A DNA stretch of 64,000 nucleotides from Ginsengibacter sp038239385 (GCA_038239385.1 JBBSEV010000003.1:62001-126000), one strand, 5' to 3'. Shown: positions 44,735-52,878, counted from the stretch's first letter. Notes: a model not told the origin generated them from the letters alone. Made by a program: numbers and translations.

Positions 44735-45301
44735 CTACGATAGCTTTATGCTCGCCGAGTCCCCTGCGGGAGACTCGGCTGGGACGGAGTCGTCCTCCAT
44801 TAAGTCTATAATTCTTCCGTTCTTTAATCTAAATGGACCATTCATTTTATTGTTTTCCCTTTTCATTTCGTCACTAGCATGATTGCAGTTGTCAACATGT
44901 TGTTGAAGCAATTTAACATCAAAAGTATCCCAATATTCGCCTTCGTCATCTACAGTAAAATTGTCAAAATATGGTTGAATTTGTTTAAGAAAATTAATAA
45001 TAAGAATATGTACACTTAAGTCCGCAAATTGAGTTTTGCAGAATTCTTGTACATAAAGATTCTCGTCAAACTCTAATATGAAAGGGTCGCTATTTGAGTC
45101 CGGTTGAAGTTGAATACCTTTTGTTGAGCCTTCATAATTCCAATCTTGTTCATCTTTAATTCTTTCTAAAAGTTTATTGTCTTCTTGAAATATAAAATAC
45201 TCCCAATGATTAAGCTCTGCAAACTTTTTAGAGACATCAATTACTTTGTCAAAATTATTTGATGAAGAAAGTTGTCCTTCAAAATGGATTGTAACCCCCA
45301 T
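44735..45301 (-). CDS. Uncharacterised protein with REP-derived C-terminal tail
   Basis: A 188-residue cytoplasmic, acidic protein starting MGVTIHFEGQLSSSNNF; short stretches such as VSKKFAELNHWEYFIF, FDENLYVQEFCKTQFADLSV and VDDEGEYWDTFDVKLLQQH are shared by a group of small unannotated bacterial proteins. No function is recognised. About the last 19 residues (EDDSVPAESPAGDSASIKLS) are encoded by the REP palindrome and its flanks at 44735-44790; the original protein probably ended near NGRIIDLME. The REP next to the transposase therefore inserted in, and extended, this gene. Confidence 0.75.
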   Translation of the reverse strand: MGVTIHFEGQLSSSNNFDKVIDVSKKFAELNHWEYFIFQEDNKLLERIKDEQDWNYEGSTKGIQLQPDSNSDPFILEFDENLYVQEFCKTQFADLSVHILIINFLKQIQPYFDNFTVDDEGEYWDTFDVKLLQQHVDNCNHASDEMKRENNKMNGPFRLKNGRIIDLMEDDSVPAESPAGDSASIKLS

Positions 45302-45612
45302 ATAGAATTTTAGGCTGTGTCAAAATTGCGCATAACACTTAAATATATGGTACCCAAATCGTATTGTCAAAGAAAACTATGATTGATTCTCAGTAAGATA
45401 ATCTTCGCCTTTTGTATTGTAGTTGCGGCAATACAATTTTGATTTCCCTGGTTCGCCGTTTCCATTTCCGGTTTCACCAGTCTATGTTTCCCTTTTTAAA
45501 TAAATCATCCAACGGGCTAAAGCCATGGTTCGTGTCTCATGAATCAGTTCAGTTGTGTTTCGTGAGACTCGAACCACTGAGGTTGGAAGGGTTTCGTAGC
45601 AAAACTTACCTG
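45302..45612. other. Intergenic region holding a hairpin repeat
   Basis: No gene recognised. Besides the hairpin repeat at 45523-45586 the stretch has scattered open frames without family character. Confidence 0.3.
45523..45586. repeat. 64-bp hairpin repeat, copy 2
   Basis: Same length and layout as 46280-46343: CCATGGTTCGTGTCTCA, loop with CAGTTCAGTTGTG, then TTCGTGAGAC and CGAACC, ending GAGGTTGG. It carries a few arm mismatches (CTC for CAC). It lies just past the DsrE-gene stop, while the other full copy lies just before its start. Confidence 0.85.
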
Positions 45613-46233
45613 TTACTGATTCACATATCCAATCATCTGGTAGTAAGACATAGCTGTTCTAGCGGCGAGGGAAACTTTCACTTCCGGAATCATGTCTTCT
45701 TTTTTAATAACAATCCTTGCCATGGATTGCCCGCATGAAATAAATTTCACGCCTGCTTTTTGAAGTTCTTCAATCAATGCTATGTTAGGATTTTTGACTT
45801 TATATTTCTCCATATATTTTTCATCTTTCAACAAAACATTCAGCCCTTGCTTGAACACGATTACCACTGCATTAATATTAGCAACGGGTATTCCCGCAGC
45901 AACATGCAGATTAAGCGATCTTGCAATTTCTGCAATGCCGTCACTTGTCTTTTTCATTTTGTTCTTATCAATATTAGCTATTAAAAACAAAAGCTTGTAC
46001 CGTAAAGCCGGATCCTGCTTTTCATCAATATAAGGCACAGGCAACACACCAGATTCTTTACTGATCTTTATATATGGATAAGACATGGTGGCTTGCAATT
46101 CGGCTTCATGAATACTGTCTTTCTGTTCTTCAGTCAGTGTGTCTTTGAGCAGGGAGATATTATTTGCTTTTAGTATGTTTGAACAACCCGTTGCAAACAA
46201 AAATATCAATAAGGAAAATAATGTTTTTTTCAT
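45613..46233 (-). CDS. DsrE/DsrF-like lipoprotein
   Basis: A 206-residue lipoprotein (lipobox FATGC, Cys near 17). Residues about 75-205 form a DsrE-type alpha/beta fold: YKLLFLIANIDKNKMKKTSD, HVAAGIPVANINAVVIVFKQ, and LQKAGVKFISCGQSMARI with a conserved Cys in the usual position. DsrE-family proteins carry sulfur as persulfide; exported lipoprotein versions are common in Bacteroidota but have no fixed role. Bracketed by two copies of the 64-bp hairpin repeat. Confidence 0.85.
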   Translation of the reverse strand: MKKTLFSLLIFLFATGCSNILKANNISLLKDTLTEEQKDSIHEAELQATMSYPYIKISKESGVLPVPYIDEKQDPALRYKLLFLIANIDKNKMKKTSDGIAEIARSLNLHVAAGIPVANINAVVIVFKQGLNVLLKDEKYMEKYKVKNPNIALIEELQKAGVKFISCGQSMARIVIKKEDMIPEVKVSLAARTAMSYYQMIGYVNQ

Positions 46234-46279
46234 AATTGGTTTTATTTTTATTTAATATAGTAGCTTCTTTTGACTAAAT

Positions 46280-46343
46280 CCATGGTTCGTGTCTCACGAG
46301 CCAGTTCAGTTGTGTTTCGTGAGACACGAACCACGGAGGTTGG
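46280..46343. repeat. 64-bp hairpin repeat, copy 3 (best stem)
   Basis: GGTTCGTGTCTCACGA (46284-46299) pairs perfectly over 16 bp with TCGTGAGACACGAACC (46318-46333), enclosing an 18-nt loop. This is the intact form of the element; other copies are at 45523-45586 (full) and 40503-40525 (half). Lies upstream of the DsrE gene in an otherwise gene-free spacer. Confidence 0.88.
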
Positions 46344-46405
46344 TATTTACGCATAAAAATAAACCAACCAATTTACATTTACCTGGTTCTCAACATATGT
46401 CTATT

Positions 46406-46460
46406 AGATAAATTTTTATAAATCTCTTTGTAACTTTAAATAACCTACCCGATATAGTTT
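46406..46460. repeat. 54-bp direct repeat, right copy (mbnP leader)
   Basis: Nearly identical to 44015-44068. It ends at the base before the mbnP ATG (46461), so it is the leader and perhaps promoter of mbnPH. Confidence 0.8.
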
Positions 46461-47225
46461 ATGCTTAAATGGTTCATAACACCGGTTTTTTTTCTTCTTA
46501 ATTTACAGGTACTGTTTTCAAACGATCCTATAAATAGTCGTGGTTTATTTTCACATACTGGAACTATTAAAATCACTTTCGTAAATGTGGTAAAAGGCCT
46601 TCCGATGCTTTTGCAAAGTAAAATTTATACAAATAGTTTCGGTGAGGATTATTCAATAAACAAATTCAAATATTATATCGGTGGGTGTAACCTTGCGGGT
46701 TCAAAAGTGGCACACCAGGATAGCGATAGTTACCACCTGGTTAATGAAAGTGATACGGCAAGCCTAAGCTTTATTTTTACTGCTGAAGAAGGGATATACG
46801 ATTCGGTATTTTTTTTATTGGGAGTGGATAGCCTTTATAATGTAAGTGGTGCACAAACCGGAGACCTTGATCCCGCTAATGATATGTTCTGGACATGGAA
46901 CAGCGGCTATGTGATGGCTAAGATGGAAGGCAGGTCCTCATCTTCGGCGCTTAATAATATTTTTGAATTTCATATCGGTGGCTTTGCAGGCAGGTACAGT
47001 GTTTTAAAAAACATTGCTTTACCATTAGCGCCCGGCAAGTTGGTAGTTCACAAAGGCAGCACCTCTGAAGTTATCATACAGGCTGATGCTGATGCATGGT
47101 GGCAAAGCCCAAATGATATACGCCTGAGCAATTCACCGGCAATTACAACTCCTGGTATAATGGCAAAAAAGATAAGCGATAATTATAGTAAGATGTTCTC
47201 AGTAAAATCGGTAAGTAACCATTAA
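46461..47225 (+). CDS. mbnP: MbnP-family copper-binding protein
   Basis: A 254-residue exported protein with a signal peptide (MLKWFITPVFFLLNLQVLFS). Family marks are GTIKITFVNVVKGLPM, KFKYYIGGCNL, IYDSVFFLLGVDSLYNVSGA and DMFWTWNSGYVMAKMEG, the last with the conserved tryptophans that MbnH converts to kynurenine. MbnP then binds copper in the periplasm. It is followed after 10 nt by the partner mbnH. The lack of methanobactin genes is normal outside methanotrophs. Confidence 0.88.
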   Translation: MLKWFITPVFFLLNLQVLFSNDPINSRGLFSHTGTIKITFVNVVKGLPMLLQSKIYTNSFGEDYSINKFKYYIGGCNLAGSKVAHQDSDSYHLVNESDTASLSFIFTAEEGIYDSVFFLLGVDSLYNVSGAQTGDLDPANDMFWTWNSGYVMAKMEGRSSSSALNNIFEFHIGGFAGRYSVLKNIALPLAPGKLVVHKGSTSEVIIQADADAWWQSPNDIRLSNSPAITTPGIMAKKISDNYSKMFSVKSVSNH

Positions 47226-47235
47226 TAATTAATAG

Positions 47236-48291
47236 TTGAAAATCATAATTGTTACTTTAATACTCATAGGCATTACCCTTTTTGCAGGTATTGTAAATGG
47301 CAGCAGAAATAATGTAACGGATGCCAGCGATAGTTTTATTGATAGCCCGTTAGTGTTTAAAATTCCGAAAGGCTTTCCCGAACTACCATTAAATATTTTT
47401 GCAAAAAATCATCTTACTGAAGCAGGCTTCCAGTTGGGGAGAAAATTATTTTACGATGGCAGGCTAAGCAAAGATGGAAATTTTCCCTGCGCTTCCTGTC
47501 ACCAGCAGTATGCTGCTTTTTCTACAAGTGATCATGACCTCAGCCATGGATTTAATAATTCTTTTACAACAAGAAATGCCCCTGCATTGATAAACATTGC
47601 GTGGATGAAGAGCCTTCATTTTGATGGCGCTATTAATCATATTGAGCTTCAGCCATTGGCCCCCATCACTTCTATAAATGAAATGTCTGAAAATATTGAC
47701 AGCGTACTTTTAAAACTTAAGAAGGATACTATGTATGTAAGAATGTTTAAAGCTGCATTCGGAACAACGCTTATCAATTCACAAAGAATGCTCAGGGCAT
47801 TGGCACAATTCGTTGGCAGTTTAGTTTCGGCAAATTCCAAATACGATAAAGTAAAACGCGGAGAGGAAATGTTTAGCCCCCTTGAAGAAAATGGTTACAG
47901 GGTTTTCAAATCAAATTGCGAAACCTGTCACCGCGAGCCACTTTTTACAGATAATTCTTTTAGAAATAATGGCCTTCCACTGGACAGGTATTTATGTGAT
48001 ATGGGAAGAATGAATGTCACAGGTAATAAGGAAGATTCATTAAAATTTAAAGTACCTACACTTCGCAACATTGCCCTTACCTATCCCTATATGCATGATG
48101 GCCGCATATACAGCCTGTATAATGTGATTGAGCATTATCGCAAAGGCATACAAGTTGGGCCTACATTAGATTCTGTGCTTACTAGGAAGATTACAATAAC
48201 CGATATAGAGAAGCGTGACCTCGTCTATTTTTTAAAAACCTTAACTGATACATCCTTTGTAAAAAATCCCCGATTTTCTCAGCCTCTTTAG
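47236..48291 (+). CDS. mbnH: MbnH/MauG-type di-haem cytochrome c peroxidase-like enzyme
   Basis: A 351-residue periplasmic di-haem protein. The start is TTG (47236) opening KIIIVTLILIGITLFAG, a signal peptide; no ATG gives it. Two haem c sites: CASCH at 85-89 and CETCH near residue 228. NGYRVFKSNCETCHREPLF, KVPTLRNIALTYPYMHDGRI and the distal ligand regions fit the MauG/cytochrome c peroxidase family. MbnH oxidises a Trp of MbnP via a bis-Fe(IV)-type intermediate. The adjacent mbnP fixes this subfamily. Confidence 0.9.
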   Translation: MKIIIVTLILIGITLFAGIVNGSRNNVTDASDSFIDSPLVFKIPKGFPELPLNIFAKNHLTEAGFQLGRKLFYDGRLSKDGNFPCASCHQQYAAFSTSDHDLSHGFNNSFTTRNAPALINIAWMKSLHFDGAINHIELQPLAPITSINEMSENIDSVLLKLKKDTMYVRMFKAAFGTTLINSQRMLRALAQFVGSLVSANSKYDKVKRGEEMFSPLEENGYRVFKSNCETCHREPLFTDNSFRNNGLPLDRYLCDMGRMNVTGNKEDSLKFKVPTLRNIALTYPYMHDGRIYSLYNVIEHYRKGIQVGPTLDSVLTRKITITDIEKRDLVYFLKTLTDTSFVKNPRFSQPL

Positions 48292-48375
48292 ATTTGTAAT
48301 GTTTGAGGTAAGGAATTTTAAATAGAAATCTTTCATAAATCATCTCTCCATATTTGCTCTTAAACAGCAACTTAA

Positions 48376-48987
48376 CTATCGTTTGATAATTTTCTTACCT
48401 ATAAAAATAAATAACGCAGAAATTATTATAAATAGCAACATCAAAACTCCGGCATTTATTAATGCTTTAGTTAAGCCCAGATTTGCAACATCAATAAATG
48501 GATATGGATAAGAGCCAGAGAAATTGCCGCGTATTAAAATATATACGAGATAGAGTAAAGGGTAAAAAGCCCAAATTAATATTTGAGAGTATTTAATAGG
48601 CCTGGTTATTTCGTACAGGTACCAAAAAATAATTACTAAAACAGGTATAACCGAGTGAAGCAATTCATCTACTATTAACTGTAATCCTTTAGGTTGCCAA
48701 ATGTGCCTTAATACAACCTGGTAAACCAAACCGACGATAGTAATATAAACTGCGATAGCAGTAAGCGTTCCGGACTTTCCTGTCAGTTTTGAGCCTTTGT
48801 TTTTAATAAAAAGTAAAGAGGTAAAATAAATGGCGACAATTAAGTTAGTTAGAATTGTAAAAAAACTAAAAAACTTAATAGTAGTTTCCGGAATAGACGC
48901 CACCCGGTTTTCAATCATTAAAAAGTATTGAGCTATTATGGCAAACCAGCCAACCAGGGCAAATAACGCCGTTAAGTTTTTTTTCAT
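48376..48987 (-). CDS. Pr6Pr family membrane protein
   Basis: A 203-residue integral membrane protein with six helices: LTALFALVGWFAIIAQYFLM, FFSFFTILTNLIVAIYF, VYQVVLRHIWQPKGLQLIVD with the conserved His-Trp-Pro, ELLHSVIPVLVIIFWYL and YPYPFIDVANLGL. This matches the FAR-17a/AIG1-like Pr6Pr group. Activity is unknown in bacteria; eukaryotic relatives are lipid (FAHFA) hydrolases. Stands alone, 88 nt from the end of mbnH on the opposite strand. Confidence 0.85.
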   Translation of the reverse strand: MKKNLTALFALVGWFAIIAQYFLMIENRVASIPETTIKFFSFFTILTNLIVAIYFTSLLFIKNKGSKLTGKSGTLTAIAVYITIVGLVYQVVLRHIWQPKGLQLIVDELLHSVIPVLVIIFWYLYEITRPIKYSQILIWAFYPLLYLVYILIRGNFSGSYPYPFIDVANLGLTKALINAGVLMLLFIIISALFIFIGKKIIKR

Positions 48988-49122
48988 TCCGCTATATCTT
49001 TTAGTTTACTAATGCCATAGTAACGTATTCATGAACCAAAATTAAAAAATGAATATAACTGATATTTACAAATCACTTATTGACATTGATAAACTTTATT
49101 TTTAGAATATGTTTTAGACTTT

Positions 49123-49443
49123 CTATCTTAAATGGCTTTGTATCGTTTCTATGAAAGTGTTAAGGGCGAATGGTTTTTCTATATAGCCATCTGCCTGCGC
49201 TTTTTCAGTAATGTGCTGAATATTTGTATTAGCAGAAAAAATTAAGACAGGAATATTTTTTGTTTCCTCATGTTGCTTCACGATACCAATTGCTTTTTCC
49301 CCGCCAATTCCGGGGATCCCTAAGTCTGCTAAAATAAGATCAGGTTGTAACGATTCAATGTCATTGAGAATGTTGTCACATTTTGTCAATGTTGCTGTCG
49401 TAAAATCATATTTGGATAAGACGATTTTACATATAGTAACCAA
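49123..49443 (-). CDS. Receiver domain lacking its N-terminal strand (truncated response regulator)
   Basis: 106 residues from a TTG at 49443. The phospho-acceptor Asp (LQPDLILADLGIPGIGG), Ser/Thr (VLIFSANTN) and Lys (DGYIEKPFAL) of a receiver are present, but the first beta strand and the acidic DD/ED pair that binds Mg are absent. Upstream in the same frame are stops (TGA, TAG, TAA) immediately before the TTG, so the gene is probably damaged at its 5' end. Without the acidic pair phosphorylation would be impaired. Confidence 0.65.
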   Translation of the reverse strand: MVTICKIVLSKYDFTTATLTKCDNILNDIESLQPDLILADLGIPGIGGEKAIGIVKQHEETKNIPVLIFSANTNIQHITEKAQADGYIEKPFALNTFIETIQSHLR

Positions 49444-49545
49444 TTGTCCTTAATTATTCTATCATGAAAAATCTGCAATCCATACATTTATTGAAATTAT
49501 TATGGATACTGAAAAATTTGCAGTGATTAACATCATTAAGAAATT

Positions 49546-49566
49546 TTGACAAATAATTTCTGTCAA
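49546..49566 (+). promoter_or_regulatory. Inverted repeat upstream of Hsp20
   Basis: TTGACA-N9-TGTCAA, perfect 6-bp arms, 95 nt before the Hsp20 ATG. The 9-bp spacer recalls CIRCE, but the arm sequence is different, so it is not CIRCE; it may be another heat-shock operator. Confidence 0.4.
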
Positions 49567-49661
49567 TGATTCAGTTTATATAATCTGAAAAAGCCCTGGT
49601 ATAAAACTTGAAAATATAAAGACGTAAACAAATTATTAATCAAAAATAAAAGGAGGTTATT

Positions 49662-50114
49662 ATGAACATCTTAAAAAGAAGCGGACAGTTAACTGATAGT
49701 TTCCCTTTACTTTTCAACGATTTTTTTACAAGGGATCTATACGACTGGAACCAGTCAAATTTTTCCAACACAGGCACCACCGTACCTGCCGTGAATATTA
49801 AAGAAACCAAAGAAAGCTTTGAAGTTGAAATGGCCGCACCCGGTATGGCCAAAGATGATTTTAAGATTCATCTCGACGGAAATCTTTTAACCATTTCAGC
49901 AGAAGCCAAAAATGAACGTGAAGAAAAAAGTGAAAGCAATTATTCCAAACGTGAATTTAGTTACCAGTCATTTCAGCGTTCCTTTACCTTATCTAAAGAT
50001 GTGGTGGATTCAGATAAGATTAATGCGAAATACCAGGACGGCGTATTAAAACTCTTAATACCCAAGAAAGAAGAAGCCAAAGAAAAACCACCTCGCATGA
50101 TCGAGATTTCTTAA
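49662..50114 (+). CDS. Small heat shock protein (Hsp20/alpha-crystallin)
   Basis: A 150-residue chaperone. The alpha-crystallin domain is about residues 40-135: VPAVNIKETKESFEVEMAAPG at its start, DDFKIHLDGNLLTISAEAK, EFSYQSFQRSFTLSKDVVDS and YQDGVLKLLIPKKEE, with the C-terminal partner motif after KEKPPRMIEIS. It holds unfolded proteins without ATP. The start is set by a full Shine-Dalgarno AAAAGGAGG at 49648-49656, exceptional in this phylum. A strong terminator follows. Confidence 0.96.
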   Translation: MNILKRSGQLTDSFPLLFNDFFTRDLYDWNQSNFSNTGTTVPAVNIKETKESFEVEMAAPGMAKDDFKIHLDGNLLTISAEAKNEREEKSESNYSKREFSYQSFQRSFTLSKDVVDSDKINAKYQDGVLKLLIPKKEEAKEKPPRMIEIS

Positions 50115-50137
50115 TTATTTAAATTGATTTTCTTTAG

Positions 50138-50172
50138 AAGTTGCCTTTGAAAAAAGGCAACTTTAGTTTTAT
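50138..50172 (+). terminator. Rho-independent terminator of Hsp20 gene
   Basis: AAGTTGCCTTT (50138-50148), GAAA loop and AAAGGCAACTT (50153-50163) form a perfect 11-bp stem, followed by TAGTTTTAT. It lies 24 nt past the Hsp20 stop. Confidence 0.88.
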
Positions 50173-50260
50173 ATATTCTTTACTTTATGAAACCTGAAAA
50201 ATTTAATGATTCAGATGAGGTAAGCTTCCCTTTTTTTGATCCAATCAAACGTATACTTTT

Positions 50261-51751
50261 TCATTTCTTCGGTTTAAAATCAAGCTGGCTAAATTGTTTT
50301 TTAATACCAAGCATAAATCCCATATTATCTGTTAAGTCACCGCTGTCAATGGCTACGCCTGCTGTAAACATCAATCCGGCAATGGGGGATTTGTATGTTA
50401 ATTGCTGCAGTGTGTACACCTGATCTTTATGCGGTACAAAAGCTGAGGTGGTACTATACGTACCGTAGTTACGGGTAATTGTAATTAAGGTTTTTGCTTC
50501 AAGCCTCGAACCTATGCCATATAAAAAGCCGAAGTGGAAACCAATAACCCGGTTGTTTAAAATATTATCATTGCCGTATATAGTACTATCGGGAGCGTCC
50601 CAGTTATAAGGAACGTACCTTGTAAAATATTTGCTTGCCCTTACCCGGTTAATAAACAGGGGCGTGCCGATAATCTGATCCTGGTATTCCCACCCGGTTT
50701 TATAAAATCCGTTATTATAAAAACTTTGCCTGTCATGAGCTTCTACAAAGCTCAGCATGTCTTTTGTATCTAATAATTCAACAACCACTTTCTTTAAAAC
50801 ACTATTTGCTTTTTTCAATGAGAAGCTTAAACCTATAAGCCGGTCAACGTTTCGTATATCAACATCACGGCCTGTTTCAAAAGGCGTTTGATTATAGCCA
50901 TTTATAATAATTTTATCGTTCTCCCATTTAAAGCCTGCTTCCAAAAGCCCTCTCTGGTCGCCGGGCCTGTTAGGGAGAATACCGTTAGTGCTTGTGCCCA
51001 CGCTTCCATCGTCTGCCGCCCTTACAAACAAAACATCAAAAAAACCTTTTAGTGATTTTTCAAGTTGCACACTTCCCCTTCTTCCTCCCCACTCGGCAAA
51101 ATGTTGCACCCCACCATACAGCTTAAGTTTCTTTTTGCCTAATTGTACATAAAAAATTTTCTCGTGATAGTAAGCGTCTTTCATATACCTGTTGTTGCCA
51201 AACCACCCATGGCTTAACTGGCCTTTAAAACTTACAAAGCCCCTGGTAAAAGGCACAGGTATATAATCAGTAACTGCTATACCAATTTTGGGTATTGGCA
51301 AGGCATTGCCGCTTATGCCAAGCGAACCTGATGAAAGATTGTGATCAATATCTCCGGTAGTTTCTTCATAGCGGCCTGCTCTTAACTGCCATTTTTTATA
51401 GCCGGCTTTTACATAGCCTTCTTCTATAAATGTTTCGCCAAATTGCTGATTATTGTAAACGCTTAAACCATAGCTTATAAAAAATTTTTGACGGGCGGAG
51501 TCTGAACTGTTACCAGGCTTTTTGCCCAGCCAGTGAAAATTTGCCAACCTTATATTGGTTGAGAGGTCGGATTTTCGATCTGCTATAGTTCCGAATTTAT
51601 TAGAGACCATCCACAGTGGCTGGTAATCTTTTGAAGCGATTGTACCTGTTGTTCCCAATTCAATTTTTAGAGAATCAGCAAACTGGGCCTTGGCGTTAAA
51701 AGTCAAAGCCACAAGCTGTATAGATAACAAAAAAATGATTTTCGTGATCAT
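50261..51751 (-). CDS. Wzi-family capsule-assembly-like outer-membrane protein
   Basis: A 496-residue outer-membrane beta-barrel. The ATG at 51751 opens a signal peptide (MITKIIFLLSIQLVALTFNA); the 26 codons before it do not fit. Amphipathic strands run through the length, with FKGQLSHGWFGNNRYMKDAY, YGGVQHFAEWGG and RASKYFTRYVPYNWDAPDST, patterns seen in Wzi-like proteins of Bacteroidota. Wzi of E. coli anchors capsule at the surface; in this phylum the role is less certain. It stands alone, with no capsule genes around. A dispersed repeat (51854-51942) lies upstream. Confidence 0.8.
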   Translation of the reverse strand: MITKIIFLLSIQLVALTFNAKAQFADSLKIELGTTGTIASKDYQPLWMVSNKFGTIADRKSDLSTNIRLANFHWLGKKPGNSSDSARQKFFISYGLSVYNNQQFGETFIEEGYVKAGYKKWQLRAGRYEETTGDIDHNLSSGSLGISGNALPIPKIGIAVTDYIPVPFTRGFVSFKGQLSHGWFGNNRYMKDAYYHEKIFYVQLGKKKLKLYGGVQHFAEWGGRRGSVQLEKSLKGFFDVLFVRAADDGSVGTSTNGILPNRPGDQRGLLEAGFKWENDKIIINGYNQTPFETGRDVDIRNVDRLIGLSFSLKKANSVLKKVVVELLDTKDMLSFVEAHDRQSFYNNGFYKTGWEYQDQIIGTPLFINRVRASKYFTRYVPYNWDAPDSTIYGNDNILNNRVIGFHFGFLYGIGSRLEAKTLITITRNYGTYSTTSAFVPHKDQVYTLQQLTYKSPIAGLMFTAGVAIDSGDLTDNMGFMLGIKKQFSQLDFKPKK

Positions 51752-51853
51752 ATTTTTTAAGCGATTTGAGATTGTCTCAATAATGCATTTTGCGCTAACG
51801 ACAGGTATTGTTGAAGGTATGGTGTTCATTGCTCGTTAGTTGGTACTGTAGCC

Positions 51854-51942
51854 GATTTATAATTTACAGATGAAGTTATGAACAAAAGACGATAAGAATT
51901 CCGCATGCTTGAACAAAAGATGACAAGACAATTTGTAGCTGA
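51854..51942. repeat. Dispersed intergenic repeat, copy 2
   Basis: About 88 bp similar to 42883-42970; see there. It lies about 100 nt upstream of the Wzi-like gene, as copy 1 lies upstream of the S15-type hydrolase gene. Confidence 0.7.
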
Positions 51943-51983
51943 TTGCTCCCACATCCTGCCCTACTTGCAGCAAGTCTTCGTTT

Positions 51984-52760
51984 TTACATCATATAAAATA
52001 TACAATAAATCATTCCCAAATTAAATGCAGAATGACAGATTATCGCACCTAAAATCGATCCTGAATATCTTTTGAAAACGAAAAACAGCACACTTACGAA
52101 AAACATGCTCAATACCCAAATTAAAGTGGGCGTTGTCAGGAAATTCCAACGATTGTTGATAAACACCAATCCGAAATGTGAAATATGCGTTGCAGCAAAT
52201 GCTGAACTATCAACAATAGATGCTTTTTTCTCGCCTATTGACTTTGCAAAACTTGAATGAACAATTCCCCTAAAAAATAATTCTTCACCTATTGGGCTAA
52301 ACGTTATACCGGTTAATGCCATAATTGTAAATAAGATTGTTTTGTCGTGGTGATTTATTCCTTCAGGTATTTTGTATGACCTTCCTATATAATTATACCA
52401 ATTTTCGTAAGAGTTTCCATATATGCTTTGCCCTAAAAAGTAAAGCAGCACACTTACAACCAACCCTGCAATAAAAGCAATTAAAAGCCAACTATATTTT
52501 TTAGGTTTAGTTATTCCAATTTCTCTTCGCCCGTATTTGCTCAGAAATATAAAAGGTGCAATTGCTGAAATAGACATTATCAGTCCTATGGAGCTGTAAT
52601 TGCCCGAAGCATTTGCATTAAGAACCAAAATAAATCGGGGAATACAAACTATGACAATTAAAAAAAGTCCGAGTTTCCAATTGAACCCAAAAAATTTATT
52701 CCAAAACGGCCTTAATTCTTTTTCCAAAATTTGAAGATATGTGCTTAATGTAAAGTTCAA
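51984..52760 (-). CDS. CPBP-family intramembrane glutamic endopeptidase
   Basis: A 258-residue membrane protein with about seven helices. The CPBP/Abi motifs are complete: EELFFRG in SPIGEELFFRGIVHSSFAK, FxxxH in FAATHISHFGLVF and HxxxN in ICHSAFNLGMIY. Relatives include Rce1 CAAX proteases and bacteriocin self-immunity proteins. No bacteriocin gene was seen beside it. Confidence 0.9.
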   Translation of the reverse strand: MNFTLSTYLQILEKELRPFWNKFFGFNWKLGLFLIVIVCIPRFILVLNANASGNYSSIGLIMSISAIAPFIFLSKYGRREIGITKPKKYSWLLIAFIAGLVVSVLLYFLGQSIYGNSYENWYNYIGRSYKIPEGINHHDKTILFTIMALTGITFSPIGEELFFRGIVHSSFAKSIGEKKASIVDSSAFAATHISHFGLVFINNRWNFLTTPTLIWVLSMFFVSVLFFVFKRYSGSILGAIICHSAFNLGMIYCIFYMM

Positions 52761-52878
52761 ATAAAATTGCCACTAACGTGTTTCTGGGTTTTGCGTTGGC
52801 GGGGCATTTTTGCTTAAGCCATTCAAAATTTTTCGCCCCAACCTGGATATGGCTGAACTTCTTAGAAATATTACATTG

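Noticed and set aside
45412..45738. Plus-strand ORF over the hairpin repeat
   Set aside because: It crosses the repeat and runs antisense into the DsrE gene; no family pattern.
49546..49566. CIRCE element upstream of Hsp20
   Set aside because: Spacer of 9 bp fits, but the arms are TTGACA/TGTCAA and not TTAGCACTC/GAGTGCTAA.
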